Shown: positions 33,410-42,014, counted from the first letter of the stretch. The stretch: 64,000 nucleotides of DNA from Rhodohalobacter mucosus (GCF_003150675.1 NZ_QGGB01000005.1:372001-436000); one strand, 5' to 3'. The notes: generated from the sequence alone by a model not told the origin. Program-made: numbers and translations.

Positions 33410-34051
33410 ATGGACCGAAGGCTGATCAAAGTTAGCACTGTTGAAGACAATGAGTTTATGCGTGAAGGATGGGAGGAGATTATCAACTCCCAGGACGATT
33501 TTCTGCTTATTGGCAGTTATGAGTCGTGCGAAGATGCTTTTGCCGACGATGAGTTCAAGTTCACCAATATCGCCCTCATGGACATTGAGCTTCCCGGCAT
33601 GAACGGCATTGAAGGCGTAAAATACATACGGGAGAATTACCCCGACATGATTGTGGTTATGGCCACGGTATTTGATGACAATGAGCATGTATTTGAAGCC
33701 ATTCGAAACGGGGCGATCGGGTACATGCTGAAAAAAACCAACCCGGAAACGTTCAGCAATGCCATTCGCACAGCCATGGACGGCGGTTCTCCGATGACGC
33801 CCGAAATTGCACGCAAAGTGATTCAGTTCATGCAGCCCCAGAAATCCGACGATCCGGAGGTTCAGCTTACGGAACGAGAGCAGGAGATTCTGAAAGAGCT
33901 GGCCACAGGCAAATCATACAAGGATATCGGAGACTCCATCTTCCTTTCCGAAGACGGTGTACGCTATCATATTCGAAATATTTATCAGAAACTTCATGTA
34001 AACAGCCGCTCACAGGCCGTTGCAAAGGGCATGAAGCAGAAGCTGATTTAA
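33410..34051 (+). CDS. NarL/FixJ-type response regulator
   Basis: A 213-residue two-domain regulator. In the receiver domain (about 5-125) the phospho-acceptor is D58 in ALMDIELPGMNG, with acidic residues E12/D13, switch T86 in VMATVFDD and K108/K109 in GYMLKKT. The LuxR-type helix-turn-helix (about 150-210) has LTEREQEILKELATGKSYKD, then IGDSIFLSEDGVRYHIRNIYQKL. It should activate transcription when phosphorylated. No histidine kinase is nearby, so it is an orphan in this window. Confidence 0.94.
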   Translation: MDRRLIKVSTVEDNEFMREGWEEIINSQDDFLLIGSYESCEDAFADDEFKFTNIALMDIELPGMNGIEGVKYIRENYPDMIVVMATVFDDNEHVFEAIRNGAIGYMLKKTNPETFSNAIRTAMDGGSPMTPEIARKVIQFMQPQKSDDPEVQLTEREQEILKELATGKSYKDIGDSIFLSEDGVRYHIRNIYQKLHVNSRSQAVAKGMKQKLI

Positions 34052-34129
34052 CGAGATTCCACCTGGGGAGAATCTGTTGTGTTATTTGAGGAAATGAACT
34101 GATAAACTCCGTCTTATTTTCCGGGTCTC

Positions 34130-34606
34130 CACTCACTCTTCGCGCCTCTGTGGTGAGTCATGCATTTTCATCGTCTTCCCCTCCATTTCTCTGTGCTTCC
34201 GTGGCCACCATCACATCCAATCATTTGTTGAGAAACCTTCCACAGACACCCCCTCATTTCTCTGCGCCCTCCGTGCCTCTGCGGTGAGTCATGCATTCTC
34301 ATCGTCTTCCCCTCCATTTCTCTGTGCTTCCGTGGCTATCATCACATCCAATAATTTGTAAAGAAACCTTCCACAGGCACCCCCTCATTTCTCGGCGCCC
34401 TCCGCGCCACTGCAGTGAGTCATGCATTCTCATCGTCTTCTCCTCCCTTTCTCCGTGCCTCTGCGGTGAACGCCCTCGTCATCTTTCGTCTTTTTCTCCG
34501 TGCTTCCGTGGCCACCATCAAATCCATTTAATTGTACTGACACCTTCCACAGACACCCTCTCATTTCTCTGCGCCCTCCGCGCCTCTGCGGTGAACTCTT
34601 CTTTTA
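34130..34606. repeat. Noncoding tandem array, 131-bp unit, about 3.5 copies
   Basis: The landmark GTGAGTCATGCATT begins at 34153, 34284 and 34415, a spacing of exactly 131 bp. Partial copies extend to about 34606, where the unit ends in GTGAAC. Each unit contains two relatives of CTCCGTGCCTCTGCGGTGA or TCTGTGCTTCCGTGGCCACC about 60 bp apart. It is C+T-rich on the plus strand. Short frames cross it but show repeat-driven, unlikely protein sequences. Confidence 0.9.
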
Positions 34607-34741
34607 CCCCCGTTTTCCCCATGAAAACCACATGGTTATGCGGTGTTTAGAGGGGTGGGAGTGTGTAGATTAAACCCAGAGAGAAATCTACGCTGCCTGA
34701 GCGCACTGAGAACTGAGAACACACAAGATCAAAGAGACGTT

Positions 34742-34778
34742 GAGTCTGCAGGAATGAATCCCTGCAGACTCTTTTTTT
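34742..34778 (+). terminator. Strong intrinsic terminator with no assigned gene upstream
   Basis: A perfect 11-bp stem GAGTCTGCAGG / CCTGCAGACTC with an 8-nt loop is followed by seven Ts. The nearest plus-strand gene (response regulator) ends about 690 bp upstream, beyond the tandem array. It may therefore end a transcript that includes the array or one that starts within it. Confidence 0.88.
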
Positions 34779-34897
34779 ATTCTTCACCCAATCAAACAGC
34801 CAGGTTCAGACCTGAAACCAATCAGTTTTTAAAGCTGTTATCTATCCGTTCAATACAGGTAAAAAAGTCTGTATAGCACAGTTGACAGATTTACCGC

Positions 34898-34942
34898 ATG
34901 TGCATGCAGTGCGGATGCGGGAAAACCATCGTATCATTTTAG
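34898..34942 (+). CDS. Very short Cys-rich frame (14 codons)
   Basis: The frame ATG...TAG encodes MCMQCGCGKTIVSF. The MCxxCGCG pattern resembles metal-binding N-termini such as that of HypB. No ribosome site is visible, and the frame may be chance within a small RNA. Confidence 0.2.
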   Translation: MCMQCGCGKTIVSF

Positions 34943-35023
34943 CAGAAAGAGAGAGCGGAACCCTGGTTCCGGATACAGTCAAGAGAGAAAAAAACCTGAC
35001 TATTCATTAAGAGAAAAGAAGAG

Positions 35024-35054
35024 CCTGCCGGGCGGTTGTCCGGCAGGTTTTTTT
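35024..35054 (+). terminator. Strong intrinsic terminator (candidate small-RNA end)
   Basis: An 8-bp GC-rich stem CCTGCCGG / CCGGCAGG, an 8-nt loop and seven Ts. Confidence 0.88.
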
Positions 35055-35260
35055 ATGTCCCTGCTGGACTGCCGGTCAAGACGTCCGTTAAGCAACGGTT
35101 TGCCGCAAACACTTGTCTGTTGAGTTGTTAAGGTACGAATCCCGGCGCGGTGCAACCCATCGGACGACGGGGAGTCGGGCACCCTTAACTGATCTTTCAT
35201 GAAGTCGTTAGACGAGGCATCCCCACCGGATCAGAGCAATGATTAAACACTCTGAACAAA

Positions 35261-35296
35261 AAAAGGCCTTTCGATTTGCAGATCGAAAGGCCTTTT
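35261..35296. terminator. Bidirectional intrinsic terminator
   Basis: A perfect 15-bp stem AAAAGGCCTTTCGAT / ATCGAAAGGCCTTTT with a 6-nt loop. A and T flanks on both sides let it work on both strands. It lies 33 bp after the minus-strand DUF6588 stop and also faces plus-strand transcripts from the noncoding zone. The spacer 34052-35328 otherwise holds the array, two more terminators and the small-RNA candidate. Confidence 0.92.
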
Positions 35297-35328
35297 ATGA
35301 ATTACTTATTTACAGGATCGGTACCTGT

Positions 35329-36462
35329 CTATCTGAAACTGATACCCACGCCGGCGTTCAGTGTCGGGTACTTCGACTGCGTATAGGTTGCGGAGAGTGC
35401 AATGAAGCCCAGGCGGAGGCGGAAACCGGCAAATGCATGCACGCTGTTTTCGCCGTCATAGCTCAGGGTGATCGGATCGTCGATTCTTTCAACTATACGC
35501 TGACGGGTCTCTTCACTTCCGTCAAGCGGATTAAAGTCCGGGTTAAAGCTGGTGATCGGGTAGGCACCGGGAGAGGAGAGATCCACCGTGGATGTCTGGA
35601 ACCCAAGGCCGCCGAAAAGCGAAATAACCGGCAGGTTTTTCCCTACGATTACGTTGCCTGTGAACCCGCTCGCTTCAAGCTGAATGCTTTGGTCCTCCCA
35701 GACACCGGGAGTAGCGCTGAAGGGATTGTAGACATCAGTTCCCTGCTCGGGATTCACATCCAGATCAAAGCTGGAATTGAGCCGGGTGAGGCCGGCCTGC
35801 ACGGAAATGTCGACCGGCAGAGCGGCGCCGCCCGGGAGCCACTGGTTGATTCCGTGACGCACCCCGAATCCGAACAGGTCCATGCTGAACTCATCCACGG
35901 AGATGGATGGCGCGTAGCGCAGGCTCACATCGGTATCTTTAACGGCGCCCACGGTGAGCTGTACCATGGGAGCGGGAACATAGGGATATCCGGATCCCTG
36001 CGGCATGGCAAAACGTGTAATCTCTTCACGGAAACCGCTGAACGGATTATCTCCGAAAACTCCCATAACGGCGCCGGGTGTGTCATCGCCGAATGCTGTT
36101 TGTGTTTCGGAGGAACCTCCAACGCGCTCCAGGTTCTGAAACTGCAGCTCATCAACAAGAAAGCTGCGGTCGCCTGAAGGCACTAGCGATACGGCGGCGC
36201 TGACTCTCAGATCGAACCCAAATTTTTTGTAGGGCCGACCGGAGTTGATCCAGCCGGAATTCAGGTCTGCACCAAACCCGTTGCCGAATGGCCTCAGATA
36301 CTCTTCCATCAGCAGGTTGGCGTCTTCTACACCGGACTTGAGGATTTCACCGGCGTCTCCGAACTGCGCATGTGCGCTTTTCGGAAGTGCGCTCGTTAGC
36401 AGCAAAGCCAAAACTGCGGAACATAAAAACAGTGTTTTTTTAATAGAGGTATAGTGATCCAT
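35329..36462 (-). CDS. DUF6588 family outer-membrane protein
   Basis: A 377-residue exported protein with a signal peptide (about 1-32, ending SAHAQF), a short helical plug-like segment (GEILKSGVEDANLLMEEYLRPFG) and then about a dozen alternating beta strands. The C-terminus ends in a GVGISFR barrel signature. It fits DUF6588, a Bacteroidota/Balneolota beta-barrel family of unknown function. It is monocistronic with a bidirectional terminator and lies 170 bp downstream of rsgA. Confidence 0.8.
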   Translation of the reverse strand: MDHYTSIKKTLFLCSAVLALLLTSALPKSAHAQFGDAGEILKSGVEDANLLMEEYLRPFGNGFGADLNSGWINSGRPYKKFGFDLRVSAAVSLVPSGDRSFLVDELQFQNLERVGGSSETQTAFGDDTPGAVMGVFGDNPFSGFREEITRFAMPQGSGYPYVPAPMVQLTVGAVKDTDVSLRYAPSISVDEFSMDLFGFGVRHGINQWLPGGAALPVDISVQAGLTRLNSSFDLDVNPEQGTDVYNPFSATPGVWEDQSIQLEASGFTGNVIVGKNLPVISLFGGLGFQTSTVDLSSPGAYPITSFNPDFNPLDGSEETRQRIVERIDDPITLSYDGENSVHAFAGFRLRLGFIALSATYTQSKYPTLNAGVGISFR

Positions 36463-36632
36463 GATGATAATATAGATTGTGTGAATTAATTAAATAAGCG
36501 CTGCAGATGATTTTTGTGCCGGGAAAGCGGATTGCCAGTTGTAATCCTTCACTGTGCAGGTTTCCGTATCCCTGTTTGAAACAGCATACAGGAAAGATAA
36601 TCCGGGAAGCACTCTGTTACAAAACAGTACAA

Positions 36633-37550
36633 CTAATCGAGCGATTGAAGGATATTGATATAGGAGTTATAACGGTCGGGGTCGATACGTCCCTCTTCAA
36701 AGGCTTTTACCACACCGCATCCGGGCTCGTGGGTGTGGGTGCAGTTGTAGTATTTGCAGTGCTCCCTGGGTTCCAGCATTTCGGGAAAAAAGAGGGACAG
36801 CTCACTCTTTTCGATGTTAACAAGACCCAGTTCGCGTATACCCGGTGTGTCGACAATATAGCCCCTCTCGCTGACCGGGATCAGTGTTGCAAAGGTGGTT
36901 GTATGCTTCCCCTTGTTTGAATAGCCGGATACTTCTCCCGTTCTGAGGCCGAGGTTTGGCTGTACCGCGTTCAGCAGGCTGGTTTTGCCCGTTCCTGATG
37001 GGCCGATAAATACGGAGGTTTTGGCTTTCAGCTCCTTCTCAAGGCGTGAGATGCTCTCTTCATTGTGAATACTGGTTGTGAGGAAGGAATATCCAAGCCC
37101 GATGTAGAGCTCCCGGATATCCTCCACAAACGCTTCGTCGCCTTTTTTGGCAAGGTCCATCTTGTTCACGATAATGCCTGCGGGTATTTCATACGCTTCG
37201 CAGGTTACCAGGAACCGGTCGATAAACCCCAGGTTGAGCTTTGGCTGGCGGACCGACTGCACCACCCAGGCGCGATCGATATTGGCCGCCAGGATCTGCT
37301 CGCCGCGACGGCCATGGGTAGCCTGACGCGGGATATAGTTCTCCCGCTCATGGATCTCGGTGATAGTGCCTGCGCCGTCGCTCTCAACGGTAAACGTTAC
37401 GTTGTCGCCCACCGCAACGGGGTTGGTAACCTCCTTTTTATCCAGACGGAAACGCCCCGGCAGGCGGCAGTCATAAATGGTGTCGCCGTCCTTTTCGGCT
37501 ACCTTGTACCATTTACCCGTGGATTGTATAACGCGTCCCTGTTTACTCAT
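36633..37550 (-). CDS. rsgA: Ribosome small-subunit-dependent GTPase A
   Basis: A 305-residue circularly permuted GTPase. It has an N-terminal OB fold (about 1-65), then G4 (IIVNKMDLAKKG), G1 (GPSGTGKTSLLNAV) and G3 (DTPGIRELG) in that permuted order. The C-terminal zinc knuckle is CKYYNCTHTHEPGC. It helps mature the 30S subunit and releases RbfA. Length and motifs are normal. Confidence 0.96.
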   Translation of the reverse strand: MSKQGRVIQSTGKWYKVAEKDGDTIYDCRLPGRFRLDKKEVTNPVAVGDNVTFTVESDGAGTITEIHERENYIPRQATHGRRGEQILAANIDRAWVVQSVRQPKLNLGFIDRFLVTCEAYEIPAGIIVNKMDLAKKGDEAFVEDIRELYIGLGYSFLTTSIHNEESISRLEKELKAKTSVFIGPSGTGKTSLLNAVQPNLGLRTGEVSGYSNKGKHTTTFATLIPVSERGYIVDTPGIRELGLVNIEKSELSLFFPEMLEPREHCKYYNCTHTHEPGCGVVKAFEEGRIDPDRYNSYINILQSLD

Positions 37551-37660
37551 AAACTGTAATGTACGTGATTTTCAGGGGAGGAGGGAAAAAGTTGTGAGTC
37601 CATACCCGGCGTGGGCTGAACTGCAAATTACTCTGTATAAGCCGCTTGTTAACCGAAAAC

Positions 37661-38032
37661 TTAATCTGATGTAGTATTCTGTTTTGTAAGCATTTTTTGA
37701 AACAATGCCATTGAACTACTGATTATAAAATACTGCCTGGAAAACCAGAATAAGGAACCTGCACCCATAACCATCCAAAAAAGTGCATTTATAACGTGAA
37801 CAATTTCAGAAGTTTCAAAATAAAACCAAAAGTAGGTCAGGGCTAAAATGAAACCGGCGAATGAACTTACAATACCAAAGATGAATCTTCTGCGTGATTT
37901 AATTAATTGCCGTTCAATAAATTCCTGAAACTTGTTTTCTTTTAGAAGTTGATGATCTTTATAGAGAAAAAAAGGACTTATATCTTCAAACTGCTCTTCA
38001 AAGAAATTTTTTATTAAATCGTTAGAGATCAT
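37661..38032 (-). CDS. Small two-helix membrane protein, unknown
   Basis: A 123-residue protein with a soluble, charged N-terminus (about 1-48, ending in an RQLIKSRRRF motif). Two membrane helices follow at about 51-70 and 78-98, then a short tail. I do not recognise a family. The AT-rich coding and the location next to a CPBP protease suggest accessory DNA, but no attC-like site was seen around it. Confidence 0.6.
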   Translation of the reverse strand: MISNDLIKNFFEEQFEDISPFFLYKDHQLLKENKFQEFIERQLIKSRRRFIFGIVSSFAGFILALTYFWFYFETSEIVHVINALFWMVMGAGSLFWFSRQYFIISSSMALFQKMLTKQNTTSD

Positions 38033-38167
38033 CGAAAATGGTTTTTTCGGTTGCCGGCCCGCGGATTAATATTTTTATTTAAGCAGTAAAATCATTTTCT
38101 GCAAACAAATTTTCATCAGCACTGGTCCTCGTTCCACTTAACATGGTTTGCCATACCGCGTATATGT

Positions 38168-38899
38168 TTAGCCATAAAAAGACCATACCATTCCAATTGC
38201 AGTCAGGAAAAAATTGGCAAAGTTGTGAGCAAGAATAGGGGTAAATAAAGATTTCGTTTGGTCAAAGGCTATTGCGTAGAAAATACCAAGAACAAATGCC
38301 TGAATTAATTGAACTGGAGAAATCCAGGAAATCTGCAGTGTAAAAGGGACTAACCCGATGTGTGCAACTGTAAATAGAAGGGTTGCCGCGGCCCCTGCAT
38401 GTGAAATTTCCAAACCAGAGTAGCTCCGGCTCCCGGGAATCGCTTGATAAAGAATCACCATTACCAATCCCCTGAACAGAGGCTCTTCAGCGGTTCCTGA
38501 AAGAAGAGCCTTGAAGGCTAGCTCACCGGCTATGTTGGCAGCTGTTAAGGGTGAGGTCCACTCAGGTGCAGGAGAGATCCAAATAAGAATAAGGTGGCCG
38601 AAAATTATAAAACCGCTGAAATAGGCCAGAAATGATTTGAGCAGAGCTACACTTTTTTCACGCTTTTTCATATTAAAACCAAGCTCCCGGAAACCTATGG
38701 AGAGAAAGAAAGCACAGAGAAGGGTCAGAACCAGTTGAAGAGAGTGGTGTATAATTGGCCACAGGAAAGCACTATGCGGCCCTAAATGACTAAAGCGGGC
38801 GAATAAGTGATCTGTACCCAGGGTTGAAAGCTGGGGAATCAAATATACCAGGGCAATACATACGCCAACACCTGATAGAGGATGTTTTATTTTTATCAT
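38168..38899 (-). CDS. CPBP family intramembrane glutamic endopeptidase
   Basis: A 243-residue protein with about seven to eight membrane helices. The CPBP (Abi/Rce1-like) motifs are present: E-E-x3-R in GTAEEPLFRGLVMV (about 137-150), a histidine in LLFTVAHIGLVP (about 183), and H-N-x-x-N in ILAHNFANFFL (about 226). These residues form the in-membrane active site. Functions in bacteria range from bacteriocin immunity to membrane-protein processing; the role here is unknown. It is followed by the small membrane protein gene 135 bp downstream. Confidence 0.85.
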   Translation of the reverse strand: MIKIKHPLSGVGVCIALVYLIPQLSTLGTDHLFARFSHLGPHSAFLWPIIHHSLQLVLTLLCAFFLSIGFRELGFNMKKREKSVALLKSFLAYFSGFIIFGHLILIWISPAPEWTSPLTAANIAGELAFKALLSGTAEEPLFRGLVMVILYQAIPGSRSYSGLEISHAGAAATLLFTVAHIGLVPFTLQISWISPVQLIQAFVLGIFYAIAFDQTKSLFTPILAHNFANFFLTAIGMVWSFYG

Positions 38900-39189
38900 C
38901 GGCCAGAACGTTTAACGACATTCCGCATATGCTGCATGCAGGTCAATGTTGATTTAAAACATAATGTACTACAGAAATTAAAAAACCAACATACAGCAGG
39001 GTAGGGCGGGGTACGTTCCGCTCAATATGCTGGTGGGACATGATTACTGAGACACTTGCAATTTATCCGTTAATATCGACCTGATTAAAAATCATATACA
39101 ATATTGCACTACAGGGTGAAACTCTCCGATCAAATAGAACGTTTTTTGAGACGATGTTACTGACTCAAACATAAAAAAAAGAGGTAGAT

Positions 39190-40023
39190 ATGAGATTAAA
39201 AAGGAGCAAAATAGCTGGATTGGGAATAAGCATTTTAATGATGCTGATTGCGATGTCGTCTGAAAGTCGTGCCCAGTCCATCAATGAAGTCATTGAGCAG
39301 TTCGATCTATCGCCTCAGATGATTAGCTACCACCCGGAAGGAGAGTGGATAATGTCAACACGATCAGATGGTGATAATCCCTATTTGCTTCTCAGGATCG
39401 AAGGTGAAGAGGCGTCTGCAACAGAGATTGACACACTGGACTATGGCTATTACCTGAATGTTTCCAGGCTATCCAACGATGGTGATCAGCTTTTGTACGG
39501 TTTCCTGGATACATTGGGAACGGATTCCCAAAGGAGAACCTATCTGCGGACATATGAGAATGGTACATTTGGTGAGCCGGTGGACTTTCGCGAGAAAACC
39601 GGGCTGAACGCGCTCACATACTTTATGATTGATGAACCCGGCAATGTTTATTTTTACACGTATGCCATGGACCCCAAAGGAATCTACAAAATCGAAAAAG
39701 ATGCAGAGGGCTATGGCGAACCGGAGTTGCTCATTGCAAACAGGCCGAACTTTGTACCTTTTTCCCCGCTATTGATCGATGAGAATACCATGTTGCTGGC
39801 TCAGCATGGTCAGGGGGATAATAGCGTAAATGGTATTTATGTGAGCAAAAAAGAGGATAATCATTGGTCAACACCAAAAAAACTTGAAGGCTTGCCCTAT
39901 GGATGGAGCCTTGGATTTGGCAAGGATGACAACGTCATTTATCTGATTGCAGAAACGAGGAAGGTGAAGCAAATTCCTCTGGCAGAGATAAGGGAACGAG
40001 TGAACATGGTTCTGGATGAATAA
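39190..40023 (+). CDS. Secreted TolB/WD40-like propeller protein, unknown function
   Basis: A 277-residue protein with a signal peptide (about 1-28, ending SRAQS) followed by repeated four-strand units (MISYHPEGEWIMSTRSDGDN, NVSRLSNDGDQLLYGFLDT, FMIDEPGNVYFYTYAMDPKG, GWSLGFGKDDNVIYLIAE). These look like PD40/TolB blades. There are too few blades for a full seven-bladed propeller, so it may be a four- to five-bladed form or a truncated one. It is probably periplasmic. No partner is apparent. Confidence 0.6.
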   Translation: MRLKRSKIAGLGISILMMLIAMSSESRAQSINEVIEQFDLSPQMISYHPEGEWIMSTRSDGDNPYLLLRIEGEEASATEIDTLDYGYYLNVSRLSNDGDQLLYGFLDTLGTDSQRRTYLRTYENGTFGEPVDFREKTGLNALTYFMIDEPGNVYFYTYAMDPKGIYKIEKDAEGYGEPELLIANRPNFVPFSPLLIDENTMLLAQHGQGDNSVNGIYVSKKEDNHWSTPKKLEGLPYGWSLGFGKDDNVIYLIAETRKVKQIPLAEIRERVNMVLDE

Positions 40024-40131
40024 TTTGGAGAAACGGCCTTGCGGTTAACGGGCGGGACGGACCATCTTAACAGATTATTCCCCAACGCATCACCAACCCG
40101 CTGAAACGCATGTTAGCAGGCTGAACACCTT

Positions 40132-40323
40132 TTACGCGCCCAGATGTTTCAGCAGCTCGTAAACCAAAAATGCGGGCCACACCAAAGACTTTAAAAATCC
40201 CAAAACACCTCCCCAAAAACCGGCAGCATGACTTATGTAATATACCAATGCTCCGATCCATCCCAGCCCATAGATACCGCCCGATACACCCTGGTTCGAT
40301 TTATTCTTCTTTTTATCTTCCAT
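40132..40323 (-). CDS. Conserved small membrane protein
   Basis: A 63-residue protein. After a Lys/Asn-rich head comes GGIYGLGWIGALVYYISHA followed by FWGGVLGFLKSLVWPAFLVYELLKHLG. The pattern (G-x-IGA-x-VYY, FLK-x-LVWPAFLVYE) recurs in short inner-membrane proteins of many bacteria. Function is unknown. The ATG at 40323 fits those relatives better than the one at 40341. Confidence 0.7.
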   Translation of the reverse strand: MEDKKKNKSNQGVSGGIYGLGWIGALVYYISHAAGFWGGVLGFLKSLVWPAFLVYELLKHLGA

Positions 40324-40462
40324 TGCGGTTATACCCTCCATTCTGTTTAGTTGATAAGTCGATTAACAGTTTCGCATTAAAAGCGGATTTGCCATTTACC
40401 GCAAATAAAGTCAAGAAAACTCCGGATTACTACAAGTATTGAAGTATGTGATGAGGGAAAGC

Positions 40463-40511
40463 CGGTAAAATCCGTATGATACTCTTAGCTAAGAGTAATG
40501 CTTGTTATACG
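40463..40511 (-). other. Degenerate attC-like site closing the CPBP cassette
   Basis: A core-like GTTATACGG (40504-40512, plus strand) pairs with CCGTAT at 40472-40477. Between them lies a perfect 18-bp palindrome TACTCTTAGCTAAGAGTA. It occupies the place where an attC should follow the minus-strand CPBP gene. The distal core lacks the GTT needed for recombination, so the site is decayed or of unusual form. Confidence 0.4.
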
Positions 40512-40533
40512 GCGTCCCTTCTGTAGAAGTCAG

Positions 40534-41286
40534 TTAGTGTATTCCAGCAATCCTGCCTACTATCGCAAGGAGATCAATTATGAAATGGGCAAGAATTAAA
40601 AGCGTAAGGTTTCTGGACTTATAATAGTACCAAGTGAATATCCATCCAACGAAGAAGAGCATAACGGCATTTTCAAAGCCGTCCTTCAAATGGTAAAGAG
40701 AGAAAGCCGTATGGGGGAGCACGAGCGCGAACAACGGATTCTTGAAGTGGGTAAGCAATCGTTCCATTGCGTATCCGCGGTATATTATTTCCTCAGCAAA
40801 GCTGGCGGTTATGAGTGCAAAAGGGGCAAACCAAAGGAAAAAATGCTCTGGCAATTCGCCAGTTGCCGCCTGCCCGGCCGGAAGCGAGATATTGGGAAAC
40901 CATGGGCTTACAACAAGTCGCCAAGCGATCATCCCGATAAAGAAAAAGCCAACGAGCCCAAACGCTGTGTACAGCGTCTCAAATGAAAATGGCTTGAAGC
41001 CCATTGACGCAATGTGTTTGCGTTCCCCGAACAGGACAACGATGATCAAGGAGATTGCAAATCCCCAATCGACCAACTGAGAGGCAACGTTCCTCGCGAC
41101 GATATTGCTTGGCAGCAAATTGCCGGCAATCGATGGAATCCAAAATAGGGTGGTCAGGGCAAGCGAGATGGTCAGCCCTATGGCAAGCGGAACCCATGGC
41201 TCCTTTGTAGTGCTTGGGGATTGTTCGGCTTCGTCGCTCGTTTTCACCTGATTATCCAATGGCCTTCCTGATATGAGTCTGGTCAA
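40534..41286 (-). CDS. CPBP family intramembrane protease carried by a putative integron cassette
   Basis: A roughly 250-residue protein with about seven membrane helices. The CPBP residues are SFAEEIIYRGYAMERLL (about 155-171), LPHTAFSLYHL (about 189) and LAHFIIDLLA (about 236). There is no ATG near the 5' end. Translation may begin at TTG 41286 or, better placed behind an AGGAAGG ribosome site, at TTG 41259. The gene is flanked by the attC-like site 41306-41397 and a degenerate one at 40463-40511, so it looks like a one-gene cassette. It is only distantly similar to the other CPBP protein at 38168-38899. Confidence 0.82.
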   Translation of the reverse strand: MTRLISGRPLDNQVKTSDEAEQSPSTTKEPWVPLAIGLTISLALTTLFWIPSIAGNLLPSNIVARNVASQLVDWGFAISLIIVVLFGERKHIASMGFKPFSFETLYTAFGLVGFFFIGMIAWRLVVSPWFPNISLPAGQAATGELPEHFFLWFAPFALITASFAEEIIYRGYAMERLLTHFKNPLFALVLPHTAFSLYHLKDGFENAVMLFFVGWIFTWYYYKSRNLTLLILAHFIIDLLAIVGRIAGIH

Positions 41287-41305
41287 CAGTACTACCGTGC
41301 AAGGG

Positions 41306-41397
41306 GGTATAACGTCTCTTGGCTTGTGCTGCCAGCCTGAAAATTTTAAAGTCTACTTCGAAGCTTTAACTGGTCAGTACGAAGCCATTGTTATACC
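41306..41397 (-). other. Integron attC recombination site (folded strand = plus strand)
   Basis: The ends are the inverted cores GGTATAAC and GTTATACC. Next come unpaired spacers, then imperfect arms GGCTTGTGCTGCCAG (41321-41335) and CTGGTCAGTACGAAGCC (41370-41386). They pair fully apart from one G-U pair and two extra bases, T and G, on the right arm. A variable stem-loop (TTAAAG...CTTTAA) closes the end. The extra bases lie on the plus strand. That makes plus the recombining bottom strand and agrees with the flanking cassette genes being on the minus strand. Core consensus GTTRRRY is broken at one position (GTTATAC). Confidence 0.75.
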
Positions 41398-41402
41398 GTA
41401 AG

Positions 41403-41693
41403 CTATTTTCTCGACTTCCAATACTTTGGCCTTCTACTCAAATGCATCACAGCATTAATTGTGATCATTTTATTTGAGAACTCATAGATGAGGCCATATG
41501 GAAATCTGTTTAATAAAATCCTTCGGTCCTCTTTCGTAATTAATGAACCTGTTTTTGGGTGAGTAAGTATAAGTGAAATAGCAGCTTCGACTTCATCAAG
41601 AAATTCTCCGCCTAGCCCCTCAGACTTATCTTCATAATATTCAATAGAACTGGTTAACTCTTTGGCCGCTTCCGGGTGATATTGAAAAGTCAC
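41403..41693 (-). CDS. ParE/RelE-type toxin
   Basis: A 96-residue plasmid-stabilisation-family protein: FQYHPEAAKELTSSIEYYED, GGEFLDEVEAAISLI, then RRILLNRFPYGLIYEF and the C-terminal SRRPKYWKSR. This is the ParE/RelE layout with the RFPYGLIY beta-strand core. Such toxins poison gyrase or cleave mRNA; which applies here is not clear. It overlaps its antitoxin by 4 bp and lies 5 bp from the attC-like site, as expected for the last gene in a cassette. Confidence 0.9.
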   Translation of the reverse strand: MTFQYHPEAAKELTSSIEYYEDKSEGLGGEFLDEVEAAISLILTHPKTGSLITKEDRRILLNRFPYGLIYEFSNKMITINAVMHLSRRPKYWKSRK

Positions 41694-41923
41694 TTTTTAA
41701 GGATTTTTCTGGCCTCTTTATGAACTTCCTCTCCCAACAGAGGAGATACCTTGCCTGATTTGATTTCTTCTTTTCTGCGAGTTACTTCATCAATCCATGA
41801 CTGCTCAATATCTGAATCGATCTCTTCATCCAAACTCTTGATAAGCCTCTTGGCAAGTTCCGCCCGTCGCTTTTTGTCCAGTTCGAGCGCTGAATGCTCT
41901 ATCTCTTTAAAATCAGTGATCAT
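41690..41923 (-). CDS. Addiction-module antitoxin
   Basis: A 77-residue protein of the 'addiction module component' type: a helical DIEQSWIDEVTRRKEEI segment after LDKKRRAELAKRLIKSLDEE, with a basic tail. This family is the usual partner of ParE/RelE toxins. The ATG at 41923 is preferred over the TTG at 41932. It is co-transcribed with the toxin (4-bp overlap). Toxin-antitoxin pairs are common in sedentary integron arrays, where they stabilise the array. Confidence 0.88.
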   Translation of the reverse strand: MITDFKEIEHSALELDKKRRAELAKRLIKSLDEEIDSDIEQSWIDEVTRRKEEIKSGKVSPLLGEEVHKEARKILKK

Positions 41924-42014
41924 AACTTTCAAAATTGAGTTTATATGCCAATCTATTGAAAAACAAATTAATCTGATAATTATTAATCAGCCACTATTAG
42001 CCTTTTAAGATAAA

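Larger units (their letters stand above)
34779..35054 (+). ncRNA. Candidate small RNA between two terminators
   Basis: A possible promoter TTGACA (34882-34887), a 17-bp spacer and a weak TGCAGT hexamer precede a region that ends at the terminator 35024-35054. Inside are a 6-bp hairpin CGGAAC-CCTG-GTTCCG and a 14-codon frame (34898-34942). No longer frame exists. The intact terminator with nothing else upstream suggests a short transcript of about 150 nt. This is inferred from layout only. Confidence 0.35.

Noticed and set aside
34291-34650. 119-residue frame across the 131-bp array
   Set aside because: Its residues repeat with the DNA unit and match no protein pattern; the array is best treated as noncoding.
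37661-38899. Small membrane protein and first CPBP protease as extra integron cassettes
   Set aside because: No GGTATAAC/GTTATACC cores or attC-like fold were found in the gaps on either side.
40026-40125. A possible second attC type after the propeller gene (GGTTAACGGGCGGG ... CCCGCTG ... GTTAGCA)
   Set aside because: Only five base pairs match between the arms, spacing is lopsided and the GTTAGCA core breaks the consensus. Not enough to call.
40327-40335. GTTATACC core-like word near the small membrane protein start
   Set aside because: It has no paired core or arms nearby and overlaps the possible start region of the gene, so it is likely chance.
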